From JBEKYD01 sp052325345 (GTDB lineage Bacteria; Acidobacteriota; Terriglobia; Bryobacterales; Bryobacteraceae), in NCBI GenBank assembly GCA_052325345.1, contig JBKQVG010000198.1:1-37128 (forward strand): a stretch of 37,128 nucleotides of DNA, written 5' to 3'. Numbering within the stretch: the first letter of the stretch is position 1; every line of letters begins with the position of its first letter. Positions 6,829 through 14,247 of this stretch are shown one piece after another. Below the pieces are notes generated by a model. That model saw only the letters and a program-made list of their open reading frames with translations, was not told where the DNA came from and made no database searches. Both the position numbers and the translations under genes were made by a program.

Positions 6829-7356
6829 TCAGCTCTCCCACTCCCGATACTTCCGCAGCAGCTCATAGATCACCACGCCGCCCGCGGTGGCCACATTCAG
6901 GGAATGCTTCCGGCCCAGCATGGGGATACGCACGTGGGTATCGCACAGGGCGGAAACTTCCGGGCAAATGCCGTCCACTTCGTGGCCGAAAACCACGCAG
7001 ACGGGAAAGCGCGGCACCCAGTCGAACAGGTCCACGGCATGCACGCTGGTCTCGATGGCGGCCATTTCCACGCCTCGCGCGCGCAGGCCCTTCACCATCG
7101 CCACGGCGTCCCAGCCGTGCTCCCAGGCCACGGTTTCCTCGGCGCCCAGGGCGGTTTTGGTCAGCGCTTTCTTGGGCGGACGGCCGGTGATGCCGCACAG
7201 GTAGAGCTTCTCCACCGCGGCCGCGTCGGCGGTGCGGAAGAACGAGCCCACGTTGTACAGGCTGCGTACGTTGTCGAGCAGCACGGAAACCGGCAAGGTG
7301 CGGATCGGCTGGTAGCGCGCGCCCGCCGCGGTGGCTTGAAAGGGTAGCCTTTCCAT
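6829..7356 (-). CDS. SpoU/TrmH-family RNA 2'-O-methyltransferase
   Basis: 175 residues, the size of a single SPOUT domain without the extra RNA-binding part. The three SpoU motifs are clear: motif 1 LDNVRSLYNVGSFFRTADA (about 28-46), motif 2 FPVCVVFGHEVDGICPEV (about 116-133) and motif 3 IPMLGRKHSLNVATAGGVV (about 144-162), which forms the knot that binds S-adenosylmethionine. The Arg of motif 1 and the Asn of motif 3 used in catalysis are present. The target, tRNA or rRNA, cannot be told from sequence. It is divergent from the glycosyltransferase at 7409. Confidence 0.9.
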   Translation of the reverse strand: MERLPFQATAAGARYQPIRTLPVSVLLDNVRSLYNVGSFFRTADAAAVEKLYLCGITGRPPKKALTKTALGAEETVAWEHGWDAVAMVKGLRARGVEMAAIETSVHAVDLFDWVPRFPVCVVFGHEVDGICPEVSALCDTHVRIPMLGRKHSLNVATAGGVVIYELLRKYREWES

Positions 7357-7363
7357 TAGAGAA

Positions 7364-7394
7364 TTGAGTCAACCCGCCGGAGCCCTGTTACACT
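7364..7394 (+). promoter_or_regulatory. Candidate promoter of the glycosyltransferase
   Basis: TTGAGT (7364-7369) and TACACT (7389-7394) are 19 bases apart, and TG precedes the -10 box by one base (extended -10). The same TACACT hexamer appears in the candidate promoters at 24770 and 33715. Predicted start lies just before ATG 7409. Spacing is longer than ideal. Confidence 0.35.
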
Positions 7395-7408
7395 AAGGCG
7401 TGGCGGCT

Positions 7409-8380
7409 ATGCTTTCCATCGTAATTCCGATTCACAACGAGGAGCACTCGATTTTGCCCCTCTACGACCGCTTGTCGGCGGTCCTGGAAACGGTGCACCG
7501 GCCCTACGAGATTCTGTTTATCGACGACGCTTCCACCGATCGCAGTTTCGAGTTGCTGGCCAACCTGGTAGAGACCGACGGCCACCTGAAAGTGATTCGC
7601 CTGCGCCGCAATTTCGGCCAGACCGCCGCGCTTTCGGCCGGGTTCCATGAAGCCAAAGGCGACATCGTCATCGCCATGGACGGCGATCTGCAGCACGCTC
7701 CGGAGGACATTCCGGCGCTGCTGGCCAAGATCGACGAAGGTTTCGACATCGCCAGCGGCTGGCGCAAACATCGCGTGGATAACGCCCTCATGCGCAAGAT
7801 TCCGTCGCGCATCGCCAATTGGATGATGGCCAAAGCTTCGGGGGTGGAACTGCGCGATTTCGGCACCACGTTCAAGGCCTATCGCGCCGAAGTGCTGAAA
7901 GATATCAACCTGTACGGCGAGCTGCACCGCTTCATTCCGGCGCTGGCAAGTTTCTACGGGGCGCGCATCGCGGAGGTGCCCATCCGCAACACGCCGCGCG
8001 CCGCGGGCGATTCCCACTACGGCATCGGCCGCACCTTCCGCGTGCTGTTCGACATTCTGACCATCAAGTTCCTGCTCAAGTATTTCACCCGGCCCATGCA
8101 CTTTTTTGGCCTGCTGGGGCTGATCGGCACCACCTTGGGCGGCGGCGCGCTGTTCTGGCTGGCGATCGAGAAGCTGATGGGCCTCGACATCGTGGCCGAA
8201 CACGGCCCGCTTATGATGGCGGCCGGCCTGGCGCTGCTTGGTGGCTTGCTGATGTTCTCCACCGGCCTGCTGGGGGAAATTCTGATGCGCACCTACTTCG
8301 AAAGCCAGGACCGCCGCATCTACGCCGTGCGCGAAATCCTCACCCGCAAACAGCGCGGCCTCGCCGGCGGCACGCGATAA
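7409..8380 (+). CDS. GtrB/DPM1-like family 2 glycosyltransferase with membrane helices
   Basis: About 323 residues (326 if the in-frame GTG at 7400 is used). The N-terminal GT-A domain (1-220) has SIVIPIHNEEHSI, the nucleotide-binding FIDDASTD, RNFGQTAALSAG and the DxD motif in MDGDLQHAPED. Two C-terminal membrane helices follow (about 235-255 and 270-290). Such enzymes transfer a sugar from a nucleotide donor to polyprenyl phosphate on the cytoplasmic face, for lipid-linked sugars used in wall or glycan modification. I favour ATG 7409 because TAAGG sits upstream at a usable distance. Its usual flippase partner (GtrA type) is not adjacent. Confidence 0.87.
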   Translation: MLSIVIPIHNEEHSILPLYDRLSAVLETVHRPYEILFIDDASTDRSFELLANLVETDGHLKVIRLRRNFGQTAALSAGFHEAKGDIVIAMDGDLQHAPEDIPALLAKIDEGFDIASGWRKHRVDNALMRKIPSRIANWMMAKASGVELRDFGTTFKAYRAEVLKDINLYGELHRFIPALASFYGARIAEVPIRNTPRAAGDSHYGIGRTFRVLFDILTIKFLLKYFTRPMHFFGLLGLIGTTLGGGALFWLAIEKLMGLDIVAEHGPLMMAAGLALLGGLLMFSTGLLGEILMRTYFESQDRRIYAVREILTRKQRGLAGGTR

Positions 8381-8447
8381 GCAACAGCGCAAAATTAACT
8401 TCACCAACGAGGGAAGGCGGAAGTGGCCGGGCGCGTTGCGAGGCTCC

Positions 8448-9263
8448 CTACTTTTTCTTGCGCGCGAATTTCAAGCCGCTCCAATCGCCATCTACCGAGC
8501 AGACCTTGAAATCCACCAAACCGTTGGCGAGCCCCGCCGCGCGGACGTCGGTCTGGTTGAAGTCCACTTTGTAGCGGCCGCTCTGTTTGGGGTGCACAAT
8601 CCAGAGCGCGCAACCCTCAGGCAGGCGCGCGGCGAGGTAGGGAGTTTCGCTTTGCAGGTCGCGGCGCGAACGCACGAACCAGAGCGCCAGGCCGGCCGTG
8701 CGCGTCAACCGGTTCGAAAGCTTCGCGCCTTCCGGAAGCTCGCCCAACTGCGCTTCGAATTCGTCCGGCGCGCCCAGCAGCGAAACCTGGAGCCCTTTCT
8801 TGAGGCCGAGCTTGACGGGGAGGGCCGCGCCGGCATAGCGTTGCATGTGCGAGGGCGGCTGCACGGGATCGGCCGGCGCATGCCGCAGGGCCTCGCGCAG
8901 CGCGTTGGCCACCCCATCCCAAGCGCAATAAAACGCGTCGGGCAGTTCGGTGCGCACGCGCGCCACTTTTTCCGGCGCGCCTCCGGCGTAGACCAGCGGA
9001 ATCTGCCGGGTCGCCTGGCTCTGCCGCAGGGCGATTCCAACCTCGCACCCATGCGAGGGCAGCCGGTCCAGATCGATCAGGATCACGGGCGGCTTGTGCC
9101 GGCGAAAGTACCCGATTAAGCCCGAAGGGTTGAGGGGCGACGAATCCACCTCGAAGCCCGCGCGAGCGAGCGTCGCCGCCCGCTCCCGTGCCAGGTCGGC
9201 ATTCCAGCAAACCAGGCGTACCGTCTGCCGCGGAGACGCGGCCTTGGCAGTGTTTAGGCGCAT
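8448..9263 (-). CDS. Receiver-like domain fused to DUF3052
   Basis: 271 residues in two parts. Residues about 15-120 look like a CheY-type receiver (VRLVCWNADLARERAATLARAGF, then VILIDLDRLPSH with an Asp at the phosphorylation position, then IPLVYAGG). Residues about 150-271 match the DUF3052 pattern: GYAG-like start, VKLGLKKGLQVSLLGAP, LALWFVRSR, ALWIVHPKQSG and VCSVDGDWSGLKFARKK. The acidic pocket residues of true receivers are not all evident, so it may be a pseudo-receiver. I chose ATG 9263 since the longer frame would translate the hairpin at 9279-9298. The role is unknown; no kinase is nearby. Confidence 0.72.
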   Translation of the reverse strand: MRLNTAKAASPRQTVRLVCWNADLARERAATLARAGFEVDSSPLNPSGLIGYFRRHKPPVILIDLDRLPSHGCEVGIALRQSQATRQIPLVYAGGAPEKVARVRTELPDAFYCAWDGVANALREALRHAPADPVQPPSHMQRYAGAALPVKLGLKKGLQVSLLGAPDEFEAQLGELPEGAKLSNRLTRTAGLALWFVRSRRDLQSETPYLAARLPEGCALWIVHPKQSGRYKVDFNQTDVRAAGLANGLVDFKVCSVDGDWSGLKFARKKK

Positions 9264-9278
9264 TCGACAGAGAGAATT

Positions 9279-9298
9279 GACGGGCCGGGAGGCCCGTC
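9279..9298. repeat. Perfect palindromic hairpin upstream of the DUF3052 gene
   Basis: GACGGGCC (9279-9286) and GGCCCGTC (9291-9298) form an 8-base stem with a GGGA loop, in the 49-base gap between two minus-strand genes. It could end BlaR transcription, but no T-run follows. Confidence 0.55.
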
Positions 9299-9312
9299 CC
9301 ACTTTGCAAACG

Positions 9313-10290
9313 TCAATCCATGAATCGTTCGAGCAGTTGGTGAACCGTGGTCAGCAGCACCGGGTAAGTCGCGCACACCGCCGCCGTCGCGGCCACGGAA
9401 GCGAAGGTCCACAGCCATGGCAGCCGCGCCCGAGGGTACCGGGCGCCGGCCGGCGAGGGGCCTCGCAGCAGGCGTTCCACGCGCGACTCCAGGTCGTCGG
9501 CATCGCCCATCAGCGACGTTGCGAGAGGGGCGGGAGCAGCCGCGCCTAACCGCGCCACGCGCACCAGCGCGGCGGCCAGGGCCACGGATCGCCGCGCGCT
9601 GCCGGCCACGGCGCGGTCGTCGGCCGCGCGCTCGGCAAATCTCGCCCAGCTTGTTTCCAGGCTGCGGAACCGCACGGCGAAAGGGACGAGGTCCGGCGTC
9701 ATGGCGATCAGCAGACGTTTCCAGTTATCGTGGAAAGCCGCGTGGGCGCGTTCGTGGCGCAGCGCCGCATCCAATTCCGCGGGCTTGAGCGCGCGCAGCA
9801 CCGCGCGCGTGGCCACCAGCCGCGGCCGCGTTATACCAACCATCGCCAGCAAGGGCCGCCGGCTGTCCACAATTTCGACCGCCATCCGCCGGGCTCCCAG
9901 GCGCAACGTTTCGCGGCTGCCTTTCCAGCGCGGGAACCGCCCGCGGGAACGCAGCCAGGCGGCGACGCTGCGCACCGCGGCGCCGGCGGCCACCGCGATT
10001 CCCAGACTCGCCATGACAAGGCAAACCAGGCTGGCCGATTCGCTGGTCCCCGCCGGCTCGAGAAACAGAAAGCTGGGTACGCACAAGACCGCCACGGCGA
10101 TCAAAGCCAGCGCGCCCGGCGCCAACCGCAGTATCAGCATCGCGGCAGCGGCGCGCCGGGGATCGCACTTTTGCAAACGGCGGCGGAACATCCGCTCCAG
10201 CGCCAGCGACATCGCGCCGGCCGCCAGGTTGACCGCAAAGAAACTGGCGGCGGCAATCGACGCTAGCCGCGCTCCATACGGCAGGTTCAC
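9313..10290 (-). CDS. BlaR1/MecR1-like M56 membrane metallopeptidase
   Basis: 325 residues. Membrane helices lie near 5-28, 50-75, 88-110 and again near the C-terminus (about 290-315). The zinc site is HERAH (HExxH) in DAALRHERAHAAFHDN, with a downstream Glu in FAERAADDRAVAG that can be the third ligand. BlaR1-type proteins cleave their BlaI-family repressor when a signal arrives outside. Typical BlaR1 carries an extra extracellular penicillin-binding sensor of about 250 residues; here the protein ends after one terminal helix, so the signal cannot be read in the classic way. Its start overlaps the blaI-like stop by 4 bases, so the two are co-translated. Confidence 0.86.
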   Translation of the reverse strand: MNLPYGARLASIAAASFFAVNLAAGAMSLALERMFRRRLQKCDPRRAAAAMLILRLAPGALALIAVAVLCVPSFLFLEPAGTSESASLVCLVMASLGIAVAAGAAVRSVAAWLRSRGRFPRWKGSRETLRLGARRMAVEIVDSRRPLLAMVGITRPRLVATRAVLRALKPAELDAALRHERAHAAFHDNWKRLLIAMTPDLVPFAVRFRSLETSWARFAERAADDRAVAGSARRSVALAAALVRVARLGAAAPAPLATSLMGDADDLESRVERLLRGPSPAGARYPRARLPWLWTFASVAATAAVCATYPVLLTTVHQLLERFMD

Positions 10291-10703
10291 GATGGCCTCC
10301 CGCGGGAGAGCTCTTGGCGCTTGCGGCGGATTTTTTGCTCGAGCTTGTCGAGCAGGGCGGAATCCTGTTCGCCGGCCGCATCCACCAGGCAGGAGATCAG
10401 CAAATCGCGCGCCGTCTCGGGCCCGGCCAGGTAACCGGCCAGAAATTCACCGGCCCGTTTTTGTTGCCACTGGGTGTGCGAGTAGCGCGGCGAATACACA
10501 AAGGCGCGGTCCTGTTTGCGCCGGTCGAGCAGGCCTTTCTTGAACAGCCGGTCGAGCGTGGTCATGACGGTGGTATATGCCAAGGGACGTCCCAGCCGCG
10601 CGCTCACTTCGCGCACGTTGCCGGCGCCGTGCCGCCACAACGCTTGCATCACCGTGTTTTCCAGATGGCCCAATTCTTCGGACCGGGCCTGGAACCATCG
10701 CAT
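10287..10703 (-). CDS. BlaI/MecI-family transcriptional repressor
   Basis: 138 residues. Winged-helix DNA-binding domain at about 8-75: LGHLENTVMQALWRHGAGNVREVSARLG, then LAYTTVMTTLDRLFKKGLLDRRKQDRAFVYSP, the hallmark of the BlaI/Penicillinase_R family. The C-terminal dimer helix region (about 80-138) carries the normal protease-cleavage region. It precedes and overlaps the M56 peptidase gene, forming a signal-transduction pair. Its target genes are not identifiable here: no beta-lactamase or penicillin-binding protein lies next to it, and no classic TACA-N-TGTA operator was seen upstream. Confidence 0.9.
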   Translation of the reverse strand: MRWFQARSEELGHLENTVMQALWRHGAGNVREVSARLGRPLAYTTVMTTLDRLFKKGLLDRRKQDRAFVYSPRYSHTQWQQKRAGEFLAGYLAGPETARDLLISCLVDAAGEQDSALLDKLEQKIRRKRQELSRGRPS

Positions 10704-10740
10704 CGTCGTGTCGCTCCGCCAGCGGCCTATGGCAAAGACC

Positions 10741-10762
10741 GCTCCCTTTGGTCGCGGCTCGG
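10741..10762. repeat. Family B repeat half-copy
   Basis: GCTCCCTTTGG then TCGCGGCTCGG, matching one arm of the inverted repeat at 6651-6741 apart from a one-base length difference and a few changes. It sits in the 82-base gap between blaI and selB. Confidence 0.6.
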
Positions 10763-10785
10763 TTTGCGGCCGCTGAGCTTCTTTG

Positions 10786-12663
10786 TCATAGTATCAGACG
10801 CTCGTTGCCTTCCCGGCGCGTCACCCGGTTGCGGTCCAGGTATTCCAGCAGCGGGATGGCGTATTTGCGCGACACGCCGGTCCACTCTTTGAAAGCGGCC
10901 ACGCTGAAGCGGGCCGGCCGCCGCGCCGCCAGCATGCGGCACAAGCCTTCCATAACCTCGGTATGAAAGATCAGCTCGGAGTCGATGCGGATCAGGCGTT
11001 TTTCCCGGATCAGCATTTCGAGCAGGGTGCGCGCCCGCGCCGGGGCCAGGCCGCAACCCGCCAGCACTTCACTCAGCGCCGGAACGGCCAGCGCGGCGTC
11101 GCGAAAGGCGCGCTCGATGCGCTCGCGCGCCCGCGTCTCGTCGGCGGCCAGCACCGGGGCGCGGCCGCGTAAGCGCGCGATCTCGCCCGCCACCTCGACT
11201 TCGGCCGCCCCCGCCAGCACGGCGCCGAAAACCCAACCTGGGGCATCGTGCCATCCGCCGGCCCGCAAATCGTGAAGGGCGATTCCGGGCAGCAGCGGCT
11301 GTTCGTGGTGGAAGCGGCGCACCATCTCCGCCAGCCGCGCGCTTTCCGCCCGCCGCCACGCCCCATCCAAACACCAGTCCTTGGCGTCGCCGGTAGTTTC
11401 CAAGGAGGCAAGTCCGGCCGCCGCGGCAATTTCAGCGGCCGTCAGACCGGTGGCCGCCACCAGTTGAACCACTCCCATGCCGAAGGGCGACTCGCGCACT
11501 AGCAGCGCGACGCGGCTGGCGGGATCGGCGCCCGCTAAAACATTCAGGCGTTCCGCGGCACTTTCGCCACGCCGATAGCGCCGGCCGCTGGCGTCCACCA
11601 CCGTGCCGCCTCCGATCGTGATCACCGGCGAAAAGCGGCGAATCACGAACCTGTCCCCCGGCAACAAAAGCGCCGGCTCGCGCAACACCAGCCGCGCATA
11701 GGCCGTACCGCCGGGTTCCAATCGAGCGGCGCCGTCGCCGTCGAGCAACCGAACTTCGGCCTCGATCTCAGCCGTAGCGGCATGAAAATGTACCGGCGCC
11801 CGATGTTTCAGCGCGCCGGCACTGGCCAGCAGTTGCAGCCGGCAATCCACCTGGCGCACCGCCTGGAACCGGCCCGGTTCGGACAGCACCACGCCGCGCC
11901 GCAACTCGGACGCTTCCACCTTGGCGAGATTTAAAGCGGTACGCTGCCCGGCCACGGCGCGGCCGGTCTTCGAGCCGTGAACCTCCACCCCGCGCACGCG
12001 CAGGCGCAGCCCCAGCGGATACGCTTCCACTTCATCGCCCGCGCCGACCGATCCGGAAACCAACGTGCCGGTAACCACCGTGCCGAAGCCGCGCACGGCG
12101 AAAACGCGGTCGACGGGCAGACGGAAATGCCCCCCGGAGTTGCGCCGTGGAACTTCCTCCGCGACCGCGGCGAGCGCGCGGCGCAGCTCGTCGAGCCCCG
12201 CCCCGGTGACGGCGCTCACCGGCACAATCGGCGCCGCTTCCAGAAAGGACCCGGCGACCAGCCGCAGCACCTCCTGGCGGGAAACTTCCAGCAGTTCGGG
12301 CGAAGCCAGGTCCGCCTTGGTGAGGGCCACGATGCCGCGCGGGATACCCAGCAGGCGGCAGATATCGAAATGTTCGCGGGTCTGCGGCTGAACGGATTCC
12401 ACCGCCGAGACCACCAGCAGAAGCAAGTCGATGCCGCCCACCCCGGCCAGCATGTTCTTGACGAAACGCTCATGCCCCGGAACGTCCACCAGGCCGATGC
12501 GGATGGCCGGCGGCAGATCGAGATGCGCGAATCCCAAATCGATGGAGATGCCGCGGCGTTTTTCTTCCTCCAGGCGGTCGGTGTCGATGCCGGTGAGCGC
12601 TCGAACCAGAGCGGTCTTGCCATGATCGATGTGCCCGGCGGCGCCGGCGACGACGAATTTCAT
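10786..12663 (-). CDS. selB: Selenocysteine-specific elongation factor SelB
   Basis: 625 residues, normal for SelB. The GTPase domain (1-170) has GHIDHGKT (10-17), the switch region RRGISIDLGFAHLDL, DVPGHERFVKNMLAG and TKAD. Beta-barrel domains II and III follow (about 175-370: DRVFAVRGFGTVVTGTLVSG), and the C-terminal 250 residues form winged helices that bind the SECIS RNA stem-loop, ending with a segment VAAFKEWTGVSRKYAIPLLEYL. SelB delivers Sec-tRNA to in-frame UGA codons. No selA, selD, selC or SECIS-bearing gene was recognised in the window, so these must lie elsewhere. No frame broken by a single UGA at a conserved Cys was noticed. Confidence 0.95.
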   Translation of the reverse strand: MKFVVAGAAGHIDHGKTALVRALTGIDTDRLEEEKRRGISIDLGFAHLDLPPAIRIGLVDVPGHERFVKNMLAGVGGIDLLLLVVSAVESVQPQTREHFDICRLLGIPRGIVALTKADLASPELLEVSRQEVLRLVAGSFLEAAPIVPVSAVTGAGLDELRRALAAVAEEVPRRNSGGHFRLPVDRVFAVRGFGTVVTGTLVSGSVGAGDEVEAYPLGLRLRVRGVEVHGSKTGRAVAGQRTALNLAKVEASELRRGVVLSEPGRFQAVRQVDCRLQLLASAGALKHRAPVHFHAATAEIEAEVRLLDGDGAARLEPGGTAYARLVLREPALLLPGDRFVIRRFSPVITIGGGTVVDASGRRYRRGESAAERLNVLAGADPASRVALLVRESPFGMGVVQLVAATGLTAAEIAAAAGLASLETTGDAKDWCLDGAWRRAESARLAEMVRRFHHEQPLLPGIALHDLRAGGWHDAPGWVFGAVLAGAAEVEVAGEIARLRGRAPVLAADETRARERIERAFRDAALAVPALSEVLAGCGLAPARARTLLEMLIREKRLIRIDSELIFHTEVMEGLCRMLAARRPARFSVAAFKEWTGVSRKYAIPLLEYLDRNRVTRREGNERLIL

Positions 12664-12713
12664 GAGCTGTCGAATTCCATTCTCGCATCGTGTAGCGGTA
12701 CATTGTAAATAAG

Positions 12714-13841
12714 GTGATAGGCTTGTTTTTATTGCTGGTCCTGGTGGCCGGCTCGTGGATTTACTGCGTGCTGACGGTCGTCTCGGCGTGGCGCTATCGC
12801 GCGGTAGTGCCCCCCGCGCCTCATCGTTTCCCGCCGATTAGTGTGCTCAAACCGCTGGCGGGAATCGACGACGGTCTGGAAGAGAACCTGGCCAGCGTTT
12901 TCAAACAGGACTATCCGGAGTTTGAGATTCTGTTCGCGGTTCGCAGCGCGGAAGACCCCGCCGTGCCGCTGGTGGAAAAGCTGCGGGCCCGTTACCCGGT
13001 GGTGGCATCGCGGCTGCTGGTGACCGGAGAGCCGCCATACGCCAACGCCAAAGTGTACAGCCTGGACCTGATGCTGGCTGCGGCGTGTCACGACCTGATC
13101 GTGATGGCGGATAGCGATGTGCGTTTCGCGCCGGGTATGCTTACGGGCATCGCCGCCGAATTTCAGGATCGAAAGCTGGGATTAGCCACCTGCCCGTTTC
13201 GCGCCGTGCCGGGCCGGAGTTTCTGGTCGCGGCTGGAGGCGCTCGGCTTGAATACGGATTTCCTGGGCGGGGTGCTGGTGGCGCGCTGGCTGGACGGCAT
13301 GAAGTTTGCCATCGGCCCCACCATCGCCGCCCGCCGCGCCACGCTGGCCGCCATCGGCGGGTTCAACGCCGTCAAGGACTACCTGGCGGAAGATTTCGTG
13401 ATGGGTAAACTGGCCGCGGAGCGCGGTTTCGGCGTGCTGCTTTCTTCGCACGTAATCGAACATCGTATCGGCTCGCAGCCTTTTCTCGAGAATCTGAAGC
13501 ACCGCATGCGTTGGACGCGGAGCACGCGGCGCTCGCGTCCACGAGGTTACGTGGGCCAGGTGTTCACGCACCCGATTCCGTTGGCCTTGTTGCTGCTGGC
13601 GATCGAGCCGTCCTGGTGGCCGCTGGCGGCTGCCACCTGTCTGTTGCGGGCCGCCGCCGTTTGGGCGACCGGCATTCTGGTTCTCCGCGATCCTCTGACG
13701 CGGAGCCGGTGGTGGCTGATGCCGGTCGCGGACATCGCCAGTTTCCTGGTCTGGCTGGCGGGCTTCCACGGCAATACGATTCTGTGGCGCGGCCGTAAGT
13801 ATTATCTGCTGCCGGATGGACGTTTCGTGCAGGAAGGGTGA
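12714..13841 (+). CDS. hpnI: HpnI-like ceramide/hopanoid glycosyltransferase
   Basis: 375 residues with a GTG start. An N-terminal membrane helix (1-25) precedes a family 21-type GT domain: PPISVLKPLAGIDDGLEENL, FKQDYPEFEILFAVRS, the DxD motif in MADSDVRFAPG, AEDFVMGKLAAERG and the R-x-x-RW segment HRMRWTRSTR (about 262-271). Two or three C-terminal helices follow. HpnI adds N-acetylglucosamine to bacteriohopanetetrol. Other hpn genes (hpnJ, hpnK, shc) are not adjacent, so a general ceramide-glucosyltransferase-like role remains possible. It is divergent from selB with a 50-base gap. Confidence 0.8.
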   Translation: MIGLFLLLVLVAGSWIYCVLTVVSAWRYRAVVPPAPHRFPPISVLKPLAGIDDGLEENLASVFKQDYPEFEILFAVRSAEDPAVPLVEKLRARYPVVASRLLVTGEPPYANAKVYSLDLMLAAACHDLIVMADSDVRFAPGMLTGIAAEFQDRKLGLATCPFRAVPGRSFWSRLEALGLNTDFLGGVLVARWLDGMKFAIGPTIAARRATLAAIGGFNAVKDYLAEDFVMGKLAAERGFGVLLSSHVIEHRIGSQPFLENLKHRMRWTRSTRRSRPRGYVGQVFTHPIPLALLLLAIEPSWWPLAAATCLLRAAAVWATGILVLRDPLTRSRWWLMPVADIASFLVWLAGFHGNTILWRGRKYYLLPDGRFVQEG

Positions 13842-13850
13842 GGGACGACG

Positions 13851-13872
13851 CTCCCTTCGGTTGTGGCTCGGT
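13851..13872. repeat. Family B repeat half-copy
   Basis: GCTCCCTTCGG then TTGTGGCTCGG, 19 of 22 identical to the half-copy at 10741-10762. It lies in the gap between the convergent HpnI-like gene and the ClpS gene. Confidence 0.6.
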
Positions 13873-13882
13873 TAGCTCGGGA

Positions 13883-14206
13883 CTAGCTCGCCGCCGGCTC
13901 GACCACGGCGGACATGGAGCCTTTGGAGCGGGCCAGGCGCCAATCGGGACCGAAGGCGTGGATCTGGTCGCGGGCGAATTCGGCTTCGCCTAATTCACAG
14001 ACCATCAATACGGTGCGGCCGGTCCGGTCGACTTCCTCGGTGTGCCGCCAGGCCTGTTCCAGGGAAAAAATGAACAGCCGCTGCAGCATCTCGATGACGT
14101 AGTCGTAAGTGTGGTCGTTGTCATCCAGCAATACGACCTGGTAGAGCGGGACGATTCGGTCCTGTTCGGAAACCTCCGTCTCCGGAAACGCCGCGGGTTT
14201 TGTCAT
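13883..14206 (-). CDS. clpS: ClpS-like adaptor protein
   Basis: 107 residues. The ClpS core is visible: YQVVLLDDNDHTYDYVIEMLQRLF (about 22-45), then EQAWRHTEEVDRTGRTVLMVCELGEAEFARDQI (about 50-83). ClpS binds N-degron substrates and feeds them to ClpA/ClpC-ClpP. The Asp-Asp-Asn and His positions of the substrate pocket are present in a variant form (DDNDHT rather than NDDYTP), as in divergent ClpS copies. clpA is not adjacent. It is divergent from the cysteine desulfurase with a 41-base gap. Confidence 0.83.
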   Translation of the reverse strand: MTKPAAFPETEVSEQDRIVPLYQVVLLDDNDHTYDYVIEMLQRLFIFSLEQAWRHTEEVDRTGRTVLMVCELGEAEFARDQIHAFGPDWRLARSKGSMSAVVEPAAS

Positions 14207-14247
14207 GACCGTCGGTTACTGACCAGTATCCGTCAATTCGCGTGACA

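Noticed and set aside
10727..11056. Minus-strand frame overlapping the end of selB and family B repeat
   Set aside because: It is a shadow of selB in another frame, with repeat-derived sequence at the end.
14242..14247. GTG 14242 as the only start of the cysteine desulfurase
   Set aside because: ATG 14248 is two codons downstream and equally placed; the difference is trivial.
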